A DNA stretch of 64,000 nucleotides. Origin: Erythrobacter sp. SDW2 (GTDB lineage: Bacteria; Pseudomonadota; Alphaproteobacteria; Sphingomonadales; Sphingomonadaceae). Below, piece after piece: positions 8,649 to 17,590 of the stretch (its first letter is position 1; each line of letters opens with the position of its first letter). The position numbers and the translations under genes are program-made. Where the stretch lies: positions 2,480,001 to 2,544,000 of the forward strand of contig NZ_CP090370.1 of assembly GCF_021431965.1 (NCBI RefSeq), in the 5' to 3' direction. The notes beneath the pieces are model-generated. The model saw nothing but the letters and a program-made list of their open reading frames with translations. It was not told where the DNA came from and searched no databases.

Positions 8649-9152
8649 CTACTGTCTGATCTCGATCACCGTCCCGTCGGGTACCAGCCGCCACAGCTCG
8701 TCCATCTCGGCATTGGAGAAAGCGATGCAGCCGTCGGTCCAGTCGCCCACCATGCGTCCGACCGGCAAACCGTTGGGCTGTCCGTGAAGGAAGATATCGC
8801 CGCCTGGAGAGCGGCCCATGCGCTCGGCATAAGCGCGGTCCTGTGCATTGGGATAGGACACCCGCAGGCTGAGGTAATAGGCACTGTTCGGATTGCGAGT
8901 GTCGATGGTGTAGCGCCCCTCCGGCGTCCGCTCGTCACCTTCGAACCGCTTGTGGCCGAACCGCTCCGCGCCGAACTGCAACCCGGTGTAGCGCCGCACT
9001 TCCTCCCCGTCGCGATAAAGCACCAGCGTCCGGTCGGACTTGTCGACCAGCAGGAAATCGGCCGGCGGTTCGTTCGCACCAAGCGGCCGCTGCGCCGGGA
9101 CGCAGGCGGCCAGCAGCAAGGCAGCAGCGAGGGCTAATGAATGGCGGATCAC
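8649..9152 (-). CDS. L,D-transpeptidase (YkuD family) lipoprotein
   Basis: A YkuD-domain protein, probably acting on peptidoglycan cross-links or on lipoprotein attachment in the periplasm. Seen: a signal peptide ending in the lipobox LAAC (cysteine 17 with this start), the conserved histidine in 'FLHGQPNG', and the catalytic cysteine in 'DWTDGCIAFSN' about 26 residues from the end. The start is uncertain. The GTG at 9152 gives a tight signal peptide; ATGs at 9197 and 9206 would add 15 or more residues, and no start has a clear Shine-Dalgarno sequence. It is divergent from the acyl-CoA ligase gene. Confidence 0.85.
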   Translation of the reverse strand: MIRHSLALAAALLLAACVPAQRPLGANEPPADFLLVDKSDRTLVLYRDGEEVRRYTGLQFGAERFGHKRFEGDERTPEGRYTIDTRNPNSAYYLSLRVSYPNAQDRAYAERMGRSPGGDIFLHGQPNGLPVGRMVGDWTDGCIAFSNAEMDELWRLVPDGTVIEIRQ

Positions 9153-9246
9153 GCCACACAGACTAAGCCACGCAGAGGGGATGACAAGTCCACACATCGC
9201 GGACATAGTAGGTGGCCGAAAGGGTCGCGCCGAGGGAGAGACGGTC

Positions 9247-10863
9247 ATGATCTGGCATTTCGCATCGCTGTTCGAAACAGTCGCTTCGCTGGTGCCAGAC
9301 ATGCCTGCCCTGATCGAAGGCAGCATGCGCCGCAGCTGGCGGGATTATGAGCACCGTGCCGCCCGGCTCGCCTCGCTGCTGGTCGAGCACGGCATCGCGC
9401 CGGACGCCAAGGTTGCCCTCTATGCCCACAACTCGCCCGAATTCCTCGAAGCGCAATTCGCCGTGTTCAAGGCCCGCGCGGTGCCGATCAACGTCAACTA
9501 CCGCTATGTCGAGAAAGAACTCGCCTATCTGTTCGACAATGCCGATGTCGAGGCGGTGTTCTTCGATGCTCGCTTCGCTCCGCGTCTGGTAGCGATTCGC
9601 GACCGGCTGCCGAAGCTGAAGCTGTTCGTCCAGATCGAGGACGGCACGGGCGAGACCCTGCCCGGCGCGCTGGACTACGAAGCCGCCATCGCCTGCCACG
9701 CGCCCCTCCCCCGGCTCGCCTACAGCGAAGACGACATCTACATGGTCTATACCGGCGGGACGACCGGCATGCCCAAGGGCGTGATGTACCGCCACGGCGA
9801 CTTCGTGAAGGGCGTTGCCGGTTTCCTGCTTGGCCCCGAGATCGAACCGACGCCGGAGATCATGGTGGGCTCAATCCGCATGCTCGAAGCGGGCGGCGAG
9901 CTGCCCGTCGCCTTCCCGGCCTGCCCGCTGATGCACGGCACCGGCATGTGGCTCGGCGGCTTTGCCGCGCACAGCTTCGGCGGGGCGGTGGCCCTGCTGC
10001 GCGACGAGCGGTTCGATCCGGACCGGGTGTGGCGCTATGCCGCCGAGGTCGGTGCCAACGCAGTGGTGATCGTCGGCGATGCCTTCGCCAAGCCGATGCT
10101 GGCGGCGTTGCGGGCCGCGTCGGTCCAAGGGAACGCGCCCGATCTGAGCGCGCTGAAAGCGATCATCTCTTCCGGTGCTATGTTCTCGGCCGAGACCAAG
10201 CAAGGGCTCCTCGAACATCTCGACATCGAGATCCGCGACGCCATGGGTTCGACCGAGGGCAGCATGGGCTCCTCGATCGTCAGCCGTGCCGAACCGCCGG
10301 GACCGACCGCGCGCTTCATGATCGGAGCGCACACCAAGGTGTTCGACGAGAACGACGAGGAGATCGCGCCAGGCTCGGACAAGGCGGGCATGATCGCCAA
10401 TGGGGGGTTCACGCCCGTGGGCTATTACAAGGACCCGGAGAAGAGCGCCAAGACCTTCCGCACCGTGAACGGTCACCGCTACTCCTTCCCCGGCGATTTC
10501 GCCAAGGTCGCGGCCGACGGTTCGCTGATCCTGCTCGGGCGCGGGTCGGTCTGCATCAACACCGGCGGTGAGAAGGTCTTCCCCGAAGAGGTCGAGGAGG
10601 CGCTCAAGGCGCACGACAGCGTGTGGGATGCGCTGGTGGTGGGGGTGCCCGACGAACGCTTCGGCGAGCGGATCGTCGGCGTCATCTCGGCCGCGCCGGG
10701 CCATGCGATCGACGAGCCTGCGCTGATCGAATTCGCCCGCACGCGGCTGGCCGGCTACAAGATGCCGCGGCAATTGTTGGTCGTCGATACAGTTGCCCGC
10801 GCTGCCAATGGCAAGGCCGACTACAAATGGGCCAAGGAGACCGCGCTGGCGGCCGTGGCCTAG
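9247..10863 (+). CDS. acyl-CoA synthetase / AMP-dependent ligase
   Basis: ANL-superfamily adenylating enzyme, 538 residues, that activates a carboxylic acid to its CoA thioester. The P-loop-like motif YTGGTTGMPKG is near residues 167-177. 'MGSTEGSMGSS' is the adenine-binding region, 'GRGSVCINTGGEKVFPEEVE' is the hinge and A8 motif, and 'ANGKADYKWAKE' near the C-terminus carries the catalytic lysine. Chain-length preference cannot be read; the family includes FadD3-like and long-chain ligases. The ATG at 9247 is preceded by GGGAG. A longer frame beginning at 9040 would overlap the transpeptidase gene and is not favoured. Confidence 0.92.
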   Translation: MIWHFASLFETVASLVPDMPALIEGSMRRSWRDYEHRAARLASLLVEHGIAPDAKVALYAHNSPEFLEAQFAVFKARAVPINVNYRYVEKELAYLFDNADVEAVFFDARFAPRLVAIRDRLPKLKLFVQIEDGTGETLPGALDYEAAIACHAPLPRLAYSEDDIYMVYTGGTTGMPKGVMYRHGDFVKGVAGFLLGPEIEPTPEIMVGSIRMLEAGGELPVAFPACPLMHGTGMWLGGFAAHSFGGAVALLRDERFDPDRVWRYAAEVGANAVVIVGDAFAKPMLAALRAASVQGNAPDLSALKAIISSGAMFSAETKQGLLEHLDIEIRDAMGSTEGSMGSSIVSRAEPPGPTARFMIGAHTKVFDENDEEIAPGSDKAGMIANGGFTPVGYYKDPEKSAKTFRTVNGHRYSFPGDFAKVAADGSLILLGRGSVCINTGGEKVFPEEVEEALKAHDSVWDALVVGVPDERFGERIVGVISAAPGHAIDEPALIEFARTRLAGYKMPRQLLVVDTVARAANGKADYKWAKETALAAVA

Positions 10864-10866
10864 CGC

Positions 10867-11598
10867 TCAACCGCGCCGCTCGCCGATCAGCGTACCCTTG
10901 GCACCCTGGGCAAACCGCCAGTCGAAATCCGGCCAATCGCGCCGCCAGCGGCTGGCCACAACCCGCTCGCCCGGCCGCGCGCCATCGTCGAGCAGCACCA
11001 TTCCGCCCGGGCGGATGCGGCTGAACAGACGTTCGGCATTGCCGCGCCCGAACGGGCCCAGCGCCCACGGTGGCCCGTCGATCACCAGCAGGTCGATCTC
11101 CGCCGGAACCCCGCTCAGATCGTACCAGCTGTAGGACCAGCGATTGGGTCCCGGCACAATCGGCGCATGCCGCATGGTCGCGCCCAGACCGTGGCTGGCG
11201 AGCCATTCCCCGGTCTGGACCACGAAATCGGCGTGCTGGTCATAGCTGGTCAGCTCGCCCCCGCCAGAGCGCTGCAAGGCACGCGCGAGCACCAGCGATG
11301 ACGCCCCGCAGCCCAGCTCCACCACATGCTCCGGACGCAGCCGCTCGACCGCTTCGACAATCTGCCACAGGAACCAGGTGTCGGCTTTCCAGCTGCCGAG
11401 GTTGGGCAGCGCATCATAGGGCAGCTCGAGGTGGTCCAGCAGCGCTTGCTTGTCGGCGAGCCGCCCTCCCCACAAGCTGCGGGCGAGCCAGGGCCACTGG
11501 ATCGCGCCCCAGGCGATGGTAAACAGCCGATCGCCCAAGGGGCGGTCGGCGTCTTCGGCCATACGCGGCAGGAAGCCGGTCTTTTCGCGCGATGTCAT
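10867..11598 (-). CDS. class I SAM-dependent methyltransferase
   Basis: A 243-residue protein with a methyltransferase core in its middle: 'VVELGCGASSLVLARAL' around residues 91-107 is motif I, followed by 'LTSYDQHADF' and 'IDLLVIDGPPWALGP', an Asp-Gly-Pro-Pro post-II motif common in O-methyltransferase-like and sugar-modifying enzymes. The N-terminal 85 residues are Trp/Leu-rich and may form a substrate cap. The substrate is unknown. It converges with the acyl-CoA ligase gene (3 bp between stops) and lies just downstream of purA on the same strand, with about 40 bp between them. Confidence 0.8.
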   Translation of the reverse strand: MTSREKTGFLPRMAEDADRPLGDRLFTIAWGAIQWPWLARSLWGGRLADKQALLDHLELPYDALPNLGSWKADTWFLWQIVEAVERLRPEHVVELGCGASSLVLARALQRSGGGELTSYDQHADFVVQTGEWLASHGLGATMRHAPIVPGPNRWSYSWYDLSGVPAEIDLLVIDGPPWALGPFGRGNAERLFSRIRPGGMVLLDDGARPGERVVASRWRRDWPDFDWRFAQGAKGTLIGERRG

Positions 11599-11637
11599 CA
11601 GCGTGGCCTTTGCGGGGGCAATAAGGCAGTTTGAGGA

Positions 11638-12927
11638 CTAGTCCATGAACGGATCGCGTACCAGGATCGTGTCGTCGCGCTGTGGGCTCGTGCTGACGAG
11701 CGCGACCGGGGTTTCGATCAGTTCCTGCACCCGCTGGATATACTTGATCGCATTGGCCGGCAGGTCCGCCCAGCTGCGCGCGCCGACGGTGCTTTCGGCC
11801 CAGCCGTCCATTTCCTCATAGATCGGCTCGACCGCGGCCTGGCTGGCGGCGTGGCTGGGGAAGTAGTCGAGCACCTTTCCGTTCAGGCGATAACCAGTGC
11901 AGATCTTCACCTTGGGCAGGCCGTCGAGCACGTCGATCTTGGTCAGCGCGATGCCCGTCACGCCGCTGATGGCGCAGCTCTGGCGCACGATCACCGCATC
12001 GAACCAGCCGACCCGGCGCTTGCGGCCCGTCACTGTCCCGAACTCGTGGCCGCGCTCGCCGATGCCTTGCCCGACCTCGTCCTCGAGCTCGGTCGGGAAC
12101 GGCCCGCTGCCGACGCGGGTGGTGTAGGCCTTGACGATCCCCAGCACGAAGCCGGTGGCATTGGGGCCAAGGCCGCTGCCGCTCGCCGCCGTGCCGCTGA
12201 CGGTGTTGGAACTGGTGACGAAGGGATAGGTGCCGTGATCGACATCCAGCAGCACGCCCTGCGCGCCTTCAAACAGGATGCGGGCACCGGCCTTGCGGAC
12301 CTTCTTCAGCCGCTTCCACACCGGCTGGGCATATTGCAGCACCGAAGGGGCGATCTCGCGCAGCTCTGCCAGCAGCTTCTCGCGGTCGACCGGCGGTTCG
12401 CCGAAGCCGGCGCGCAGCGCGTCATGGTGCGCACACAGTCGGTCGAGCTGCGGCTCCAGATCATCAAGATGCGCCAGATCGCACACGCGAATGGCGCGGC
12501 GGCCGACCTTGTCCTCGTAAGCCGGGCCAATCCCGCGCCCGGTGGTGCCGATCTTGCCCGCGCCCGCCGCCGTCTCGCGCAAGCCGTCGAGGTCGCGGTG
12601 GATCGGCAGGATCAGCGGGCAATTGTCGGCAATAGCGAAGTTCTCGGTGGTGATCTCGACGCCCTGGCCTTCAAGCTTGGCGATCTCGGCCTTGAGATGC
12701 CACGGGTCCAGCACCACGCCGTTGCCGATAATGGAGAGTGTTCCGGTGACGATCCCGCTCGGCAGCAGGCTGAGCTTGTAGGTCGTATCGCCCACCACCA
12801 GCGTATGCCCGGCGTTGTGCCCGCCCTGAAAACGGACCACGGCATCGGCGCGGTCGGCCAACCAGTCGACGATCTTGCCCTTGCCCTCATCGCCCCACTG
12901 GGCGCCGATCACGGTTACATTAGCCAT
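11638..12927 (-). CDS. purA: adenylosuccinate synthetase
   Basis: Catalyses the GTP-dependent step from IMP to adenylosuccinate in AMP synthesis. The N-terminal GDEGKGK loop (residues 12-18) and '[13 protein letters not shown]' are diagnostic, as are '[14 protein letters not shown]' and '[12 protein letters not shown]'. The 429-residue length is normal. It is preceded by serC-serA-hisZ on the same strand, but that gene set is separated from purA by trmL and an esterase gene on the opposite strand, so purA has its own promoter. Its leader contains two candidate hairpins, described separately. Confidence 0.98.
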   Translation of the reverse strand: MANVTVIGAQWGDEGKGKIVDWLADRADAVVRFQGGHNAGHTLVVGDTTYKLSLLPSGIVTGTLSIIGNGVVLDPWHLKAEIAKLEGQGVEITTENFAIADNCPLILPIHRDLDGLRETAAGAGKIGTTGRGIGPAYEDKVGRRAIRVCDLAHLDDLEPQLDRLCAHHDALRAGFGEPPVDREKLLAELREIAPSVLQYAQPVWKRLKKVRKAGARILFEGAQGVLLDVDHGTYPFVTSSNTVSGTAASGSGLGPNATGFVLGIVKAYTTRVGSGPFPTELEDEVGQGIGERGHEFGTVTGRKRRVGWFDAVIVRQSCAISGVTGIALTKIDVLDGLPKVKICTGYRLNGKVLDYFPSHAASQAAVEPIYEEMDGWAESTVGARSWADLPANAIKYIQRVQELIETPVALVSTSPQRDDTILVRDPFMD

Positions 12928-13288
12928 GGATATGCCTTGTCCCCTGCCAGGGGGATCCGCAAGGTCCTTCGACAGGACTCGACCAGGGGACGGGATGGAG
13001 GGGCGCGAAGTGCCCCGAATGCGACGCGCGCCCTAGTGCGGCCTGACGCGAGGAGTCAAGCCGGTGGGGGTGCGTGTCACACACAACCCCGCGCTCTGTA
13101 AAACTTCCTTCGGCGGATTTCGTCTGCGTTTGCGGAGACCTGCGTGGGAGCGAGGGGGTTGGGTGTGTCATCTTTGCGAATCCTTCACCTCGGCAGACTT
13201 TGGAAGGAATAGATAGGGATCTGTGGACGTGTCGGAAAAACGAGCCGCACCCTTGCATCGCGCCCCTCGCCACGCCACTGCCACTGCG
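12928..13288. other. 361-bp intergenic region between purA and trmL
   Basis: Besides the purA leader structure I see no convincing gene here. Long frames crossing it on the minus strand have no recognisable protein similarity. The region must contain divergent promoters for purA and trmL, but I cannot pick clear -35/-10 boxes. An upstream start of the trmL frame at 13223 lies here and is not favoured. Confidence 0.5.
12939..12991 (-). promoter_or_regulatory. structured 5' leader of purA with mutually exclusive hairpins
   Basis: Just before the purA ATG the transcript can form GTCCT(TCGAC)AGGAC (12964-12978, shown as plus strand) and a CCCCT/AGGGG hairpin. Alternatively, an outer 8-bp pairing joins GTCCCCTG (12939-12946) with CAGGGGAC (12984-12991). 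The small hairpin and the outer pairing use the same bases. The inner CCTTCGACAGG is a fragment of the repeat found intact at 22.7 kb. Regulatory function is speculative. Confidence 0.35.
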
Positions 13289-13744
13289 ATGCGCATTGCC
13301 CTCTATCAGCCCGAAATCGCCGGCAATGTCGGTGCCATTCTGCGCCTCGGCGCATGCATGGGCACGGCGGTGGAACTGATCGAGCCGCTCGGCTTCGTGT
13401 GGGATGACAAGCGGGTGCGGCGGGCGGCGATGGATTATATCGATCATGTCGCGGTCACCCGCCATGCCGGGTTCGAGGCCTTTCGCGCCACGCTGGGGCC
13501 GGAGTCGCGGCTGGTGCTGTTCACCACCAGGGCGGTGCAATCGCCTTACGATTTCGTCTTCCGCCCTGGCGACGTGCTGCTGTTCGGCCAGGAAAGCGCC
13601 GGGGTGCCCCTTGAGGTGGCCGAAGCCTGCGACGCGCGGCTGCGCATCCCGATGCGGCCCGAAGTCCGCTCGATGAACCTCGCCACCTCCGCCGCGCTCG
13701 CTTTGGGCGAAGCGCTGCGCCAGACCGGGCAATTGCCGCAATAG
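13289..13744 (+). CDS. trmL: tRNA (cytidine(34)-2'-O)-methyltransferase
   Basis: A small SPOUT-class methyltransferase (151 residues) that 2'-O-methylates the wobble base of tRNA-Leu isoacceptors. The start 'MRIALYQPEIAGNVGAILRL' is characteristic of TrmL. The C-terminal trefoil-knot motifs 'LLFGQESAGVP' and 'RIPMRPEVRSMNLATSAAL' bind SAM. I chose the ATG at 13289 because the family begins there; an upstream ATG at 13223 would add 22 residues of low-complexity sequence. The gene stands on the opposite strand to purA. Confidence 0.93.
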   Translation: MRIALYQPEIAGNVGAILRLGACMGTAVELIEPLGFVWDDKRVRRAAMDYIDHVAVTRHAGFEAFRATLGPESRLVLFTTRAVQSPYDFVFRPGDVLLFGQESAGVPLEVAEACDARLRIPMRPEVRSMNLATSAALALGEALRQTGQLPQ

Positions 13745-13834
13745 CCCGACAAATTGCGACAATCCGCGACTGGCCTTCGGCGATTCGGCGTGTTTCAAGC
13801 GCACCAGCGGGTCGCACCGATGGAGTATCTCGCG

Positions 13835-14698
13835 ATGAAGCGCCTGTTCTTCCTGCTTGCCGTTTTTGCCCTCGTCGCCGGGGCAATCGTTCCCGCCATG
13901 GCCCAACGCGGGCGCGACCGGGCGGGCGGCAGCGAACTCGCCTATGGCTCCGCCCCGCTGCAACGACTCGACTATTGGGCCGGCAAGGACCGCAACGCAC
14001 CGCTGGTGGTGTTCGTCCATGGCGGCGGGTGGAAGCGCGGCGACAAGAAAATGATGCAGGGCTCGGCCAAGCTCGAGCATTGGCAGGCGCAGGGCTATGC
14101 CGTCGCCTCGGTCAATTACCGCCTCGTCCCCGATGCCACGGTGGAGCAGCAGGCCGCTGATGTGGCTTCGGCGGTTGCTTACCTGAGAGACAATGCCGCA
14201 AGGCTCGGCTTTGATAGCGAGCGGATCGTGCTCATCGGCCATAGCGCGGGCGCGCATCTTGTGGCGCTGGTCGGCACCGATCCGCAATGGCTGCGCGGCG
14301 TGGGAATGAAGCTGAGCGATATCGCAGGCGTGGTGCCGCTCGATGGCGCGGCCTATGACGTTCCCGCCCAGATGGGCGAGAATGCCCCTCTGTTGGGCGA
14401 TACCTACAAGCAAGCCTTCGGAACCGACCCGGTGCGCCAGCGGGCCTTGTCACCGACATTCCAGGCGGCCGCACCCAATGCGCCCGCGTTCCTGATTCTC
14501 CACGTCGAGCGCAAGGACGGCACCGCGCAAAGCAAGGCGCTGGGTGAAGCGCTGCGCAAGGCCGGAACCGACGCGACAGTCCAAGGCTTCAAGGGGCGCG
14601 GGCTGAGGGGTCATGCCGAAATCAACCGCAAACTGGGCGAGCCGGACTATCCGGCAACGGCTGTGGTTGATGCCTTCCTGAAGAAGGCGTTCGGCTAG
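13835..14698 (+). CDS. secreted alpha/beta hydrolase (esterase/lipase, HGGG type)
   Basis: A 287-residue exported esterase. A signal peptide covers roughly residues 1-24 (MKRLFFLLAVFALVAG..AMA). The mature enzyme has the HGGGW oxyanion-hole motif and the nucleophile elbow GHSAGAH. The acid should lie near 'LHVERKDGTAQ' and the histidine in 'GLRGHAEINRKLG'. This matches the carboxylesterase/BD-FAE family, which includes acyl-sugar esterases and kynurenine-formamidase-like enzymes; the substrate is unknown. GGAG nine bases ahead fixes the ATG at 13835. It converges with hisZ, the two stops sharing a CTAG. Confidence 0.87.
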   Translation: MKRLFFLLAVFALVAGAIVPAMAQRGRDRAGGSELAYGSAPLQRLDYWAGKDRNAPLVVFVHGGGWKRGDKKMMQGSAKLEHWQAQGYAVASVNYRLVPDATVEQQAADVASAVAYLRDNAARLGFDSERIVLIGHSAGAHLVALVGTDPQWLRGVGMKLSDIAGVVPLDGAAYDVPAQMGENAPLLGDTYKQAFGTDPVRQRALSPTFQAAAPNAPAFLILHVERKDGTAQSKALGEALRKAGTDATVQGFKGRGLRGHAEINRKLGEPDYPATAVVDAFLKKAFG

Positions 14699-15801
14699 CG
14701 CGGCTTCGGTTCGCTGCCGTCGAGGCGGTGTGTGCAGCCTAGTGCACCGGCATCATCGGCATCCGACAGCGCCGCTACGGTGCGCCAGCCGATGGCGCGC
14801 AAGCGAGCGGCGACGTTCTCGTCATGGCCCAAAGGCAGGTACAATGTGTCTTGCGGTGCCGGGTCGGCTAGCGTCGGCAGAAGCGCGTCGAGATAGAGCG
14901 AGAAGCCGGTCGCGGCCTCTTCGCTGCCCTTGATCCAGTAGGTCCCGCCCCGCCCCAGTGCGCCCCGCACGCCTTCGGCATAGAGGGTGAAGCCGAACCA
15001 GCTCTGGTATTCGAAGCCGTGGCGCTCGGTCGGGTCGAGCGTGATGCGGGCGCGGTTGCCAAGCCGTGCTGCGATCGTCTCCAGTCCTTCGATACGGCTG
15101 GCGAGCGCACCGCCCGCATCGATCGCCCGCAGCTTTTCGAGCGCTTCGGGCAACGGCCCTGCGGCATGAATGAGAGGCAGGTATGCTTCGCCACCGGCAG
15201 CAACGAGCCCACCGGCGTCCTTGGTATCGAGTTCGCGCCGAACCTTGTCGATCTGATCAGGTTCGAGCGGGAATGCCTTGGCCGCCAGCACGTCGACGAG
15301 ATCAGGCAGCGTAAAGTCCACCGAAATCCCGCCTGCGCCGGTCGCTTCGACAGCCTCGACCGCCAGCATCACGATTTCGCTCGCAGCGCCGGCGGTGTCG
15401 ACCCCGATCAGTTCCGCGCCCATTTGCAGGCGCTGGCGCGCGGGATCGAGCTGGTCGGCGGTGATGGTGGCGACTTCGCCCGCGTAGCAGAGCCGGAGTG
15501 GGCGCGGCGCATCTGCCAACGCGGTCGAGGCAATCCGTCCCAGCTGCGGTGTCATGTCGCTGCGCAGCGCCAGAGTGCGCAGGCTCTGCGGATCGACGAA
15601 GCGGAACAGGCGGCGCGTGCTGACCCCGTCCATCCGGCCCGCGAGCGAGCGTTCGAACTCGATCAGCGGCGGGCGCACACGATCGTAACCATGGCCATCC
15701 ATCGCCTGCAGCGCAGCGCGCATGGCATGGCTGACCTTGCGCGCCTCGGCGGGCAGGCGGTCTTCAAGGCCGATGGGGAGCAGGTCGTCGGTGTCGGTCA
15801 T
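14695..15801 (-). CDS. hisZ: ATP phosphoribosyltransferase regulatory subunit
   Basis: A HisRS-paralogous protein (368 residues) that pairs with short-form HisG in the first step of histidine synthesis. It keeps the class II synthetase-like core ('FRFVDPQSLRTLALRSDMTPQLGRIAST', a motif-2-like region, quoted in two parts of one segment) and ends with a glycine-rich 'GALGRGGTYW' strand. It lacks the C-terminal anticodon-binding domain of true HisRS. No hisG is present in this window. The ATG at 15801 gives an N-terminus MTDTDDLLP; an ATG at 15813 would add four residues. It is downstream of serC-serA. Confidence 0.88.
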   Translation of the reverse strand: MTDTDDLLPIGLEDRLPAEARKVSHAMRAALQAMDGHGYDRVRPPLIEFERSLAGRMDGVSTRRLFRFVDPQSLRTLALRSDMTPQLGRIASTALADAPRPLRLCYAGEVATITADQLDPARQRLQMGAELIGVDTAGAASEIVMLAVEAVEATGAGGISVDFTLPDLVDVLAAKAFPLEPDQIDKVRRELDTKDAGGLVAAGGEAYLPLIHAAGPLPEALEKLRAIDAGGALASRIEGLETIAARLGNRARITLDPTERHGFEYQSWFGFTLYAEGVRGALGRGGTYWIKGSEEAATGFSLYLDALLPTLADPAPQDTLYLPLGHDENVAARLRAIGWRTVAALSDADDAGALGCTHRLDGSEPKPR

Positions 15802-15821
15802 AGGGCGCCCCATACATAGCT

Positions 15822-15902
15822 CGTCATCCCAGCGGAAGCTGGGATCGCTCTCCTCCCGGCCGGACTTGGCCGAAAGTGGCCCCAGCTTTCGCTGGGGCGA
15901 CG
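15822..15902. repeat. REPIN-like palindromic element, copy 1 (between hisZ and serA)
   Basis: Two inverted arms, 15822-15846 and 15878-15902, each containing its own small palindrome of the form CCCAGC(GRAA)GCTGGG. The arms differ at a few positions, for example GGAA versus GAAA in the small loop. The spacer is about 31 bp. The same family occurs at 17.5 kb and, inside a gene, at 46.1 kb. Confidence 0.85.
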
Positions 15903-15909
15903 CACATCA

Positions 15910-17496
15910 TCAAAATGCCAGAGGCATCACGGTCTTGACGCCTTCCAGCTGACACGCGGCCTTGACCACTTCGGCCGGGATCGGCTGGTCGACGCTCAGC
16001 AGCAGGATCGCCTCACCACCCGCTTCGCGGCGGCCGAGGTTGAAGGTGCCAATGTTGATACCGTGCTCGCCCAGCAGCGTACCGATGCGGCCAATGAAGC
16101 CGGGCGCGTCCTGGTTAACGATGTAGAGCATGTGCCCGTCGAGCTCGGCCTCGATCCGCACGCCGAAGATTTCGACCAGGCGCGGAGCCTCGCTGCCGAA
16201 CAGCGTCCCGGCCACCGAACGGTCACCCTGCTCGGTGCCAACGGTCACCCGGACAAGCGTATTGTACGCGCCTTCCTTCTCGTGCCGGATCGAACGCACG
16301 TCGAGCCCGCGTTCCTTGGCGAGATAGGGCGCGTTGACCATGTTCACCGTGTCGGAATAGCGGCGCATGAAGCCCGCCAGCACCGCCCCTTCGATCGGCT
16401 TGCCGTTGAGGTCGGCTGCTGCGCCTTCGCGCTCGATGCTGATCTGGGTCAGATTGCCATGGGCCAGCTGGCCGACCAGGCTGCCGAGCTTTTCGGCGAG
16501 GCCCATATAGGGCTTGAGCTTGGGCGCTTCCTCGGCGCTGAGCGAGGGCATGTTGAGCGCATTGGTGACGCCGCCGTTGACGAGATAGTCTGCCAGCTGC
16601 TCGGCCACCTGCAGCGCGACATTGACCTGCGCTTCGGTGGTGCTCGCGCCAAGGTGCGGGGTGCAGATGAAGTTCTTCGTCCCGAACAGCGGATGGTCGG
16701 CCGCGGGCGGCTCGGTCTCGAACACGTCGAGCGCGGCCCCGGCGACATGGCCGCTGTCGAGCGCATCCTTCAAGGCCAGCTCGTCGATCAGGCCCCCGCG
16801 GGCGCAGTTGACGATCCTTACGCCCTTCTTGGTCTTGGCGAGATTCTCGCGGCTGAGGATGTTGCGGGTCTGATCCGTCAACGGAGTGTGCAGCGTGATG
16901 AAGTCGGCCTTTTCGAGCAGCGTGTCGAGATCGGCCTTCTCCACGCCCATGGCCACGGCCCGATCCTCGGTCAGGAACGGATCGTAGGCGACGACCTTCA
17001 TCCTCAGGCCCAGCGCGCGGGCGGCGACGATCGAGCCGATATTGCCCGCGCCGATCAGACCGAGCGTCTTGCCGGTCAGTTCGACGCCCATGAAGTCGTT
17101 CTTGGGCCAGGTGCCAGCCTGCGTGCCGGCGTCGGCCGCCGGGATCTGGCGAGCAACGGCGAAGATCAGGGCGATGGCATGCTCGGCCGTGGTTATCGAA
17201 TTGCCGAACGGGGTGTTCATCACCACCACGCCCTTGCCGCTGGCATAGGGAATGTCGACATTGTCCACCCCGATCCCGGCGCGACCGACGACCTTGAGGT
17301 TGGTTGCCGCGTCAAGGATGTCCTTGGTCACTTTCGTGGCCGAACGGATGGCGAGGCCGTCGTATTCGCCAATCACGGCCTTCAATTCATCGGGCGTCAT
17401 GCCCGGCTTCACATCGACATCGCAGCCGCGCTCTTCGAAGATCTTGGCGGCATTGGGGTCCATCTTGTCGCTGATGAGGACTTTGGGCTTGGTCAT
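15910..17496 (-). CDS. serA: D-3-phosphoglycerate dehydrogenase
   Basis: First step of serine synthesis, oxidising 3-phosphoglycerate with NAD. The 528-residue form has a catalytic domain with Rossmann motif 'GLIGAGNIGS', the substrate-binding arginine in 'NCARGGLIDE' and the catalytic histidine in 'TPHLGASTTEAQ'. An allosteric substrate-binding domain follows, and a C-terminal ACT domain ('ILLLSVDQPIPAEVVKA') suggests serine feedback. GGAG about seven bases before the ATG touches the edge of a REPIN-like element. It forms an operon with serC upstream and probably hisZ downstream. Confidence 0.97.
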   Translation of the reverse strand: MTKPKVLISDKMDPNAAKIFEERGCDVDVKPGMTPDELKAVIGEYDGLAIRSATKVTKDILDAATNLKVVGRAGIGVDNVDIPYASGKGVVVMNTPFGNSITTAEHAIALIFAVARQIPAADAGTQAGTWPKNDFMGVELTGKTLGLIGAGNIGSIVAARALGLRMKVVAYDPFLTEDRAVAMGVEKADLDTLLEKADFITLHTPLTDQTRNILSRENLAKTKKGVRIVNCARGGLIDELALKDALDSGHVAGAALDVFETEPPAADHPLFGTKNFICTPHLGASTTEAQVNVALQVAEQLADYLVNGGVTNALNMPSLSAEEAPKLKPYMGLAEKLGSLVGQLAHGNLTQISIEREGAAADLNGKPIEGAVLAGFMRRYSDTVNMVNAPYLAKERGLDVRSIRHEKEGAYNTLVRVTVGTEQGDRSVAGTLFGSEAPRLVEIFGVRIEAELDGHMLYIVNQDAPGFIGRIGTLLGEHGINIGTFNLGRREAGGEAILLLSVDQPIPAEVVKAACQLEGVKTVMPLAF

Positions 17497-17506
17497 GGAA
17501 TTTCTC

Positions 17507-17587
17507 CGTCATCCCAGCGCAAGCTGGGATCGCTATCAGTAAAGTTGGAGCGTGCGGATCGAGGTCCCAGCTTTCGCTGGGACGACG
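17507..17587. repeat. REPIN-like palindromic element, copy 2 (between serA and serC)
   Basis: Inverted arms at about 17507-17531 and 17564-17587 with the same nested CCCAGC..GCTGGG hairpins as copies 1 and 3. It fills nearly the whole serC-serA intergenic space. One end abuts the serA ribosome-binding site (17504-17507) and the other lies 3 bp from the serC stop. Confidence 0.88.
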
Positions 17588-17590
17588 CGG

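Noticed and set aside
8652-9326. Longer transpeptidase start at 9326 overlapping the acyl-CoA ligase gene
   Set aside because: The extra residues are not signal-peptide-like and would overlap the ligase gene's start and ribosome site; a start near 9152 gives a standard lipoprotein signal.
12920-14413. 497-residue open frame on the minus strand opposite trmL and the esterase
   Set aside because: It is a mirror frame of real genes in GC-rich DNA. The product is His/Gln/Arg-rich with no family resemblance, while the plus strand holds clear TrmL and esterase motifs.
15822-17587. CRISPR array or transposon ends
   Set aside because: The repeats are two isolated inverted pairs, not a regular direct-repeat array, and no transposase or cas gene is nearby.
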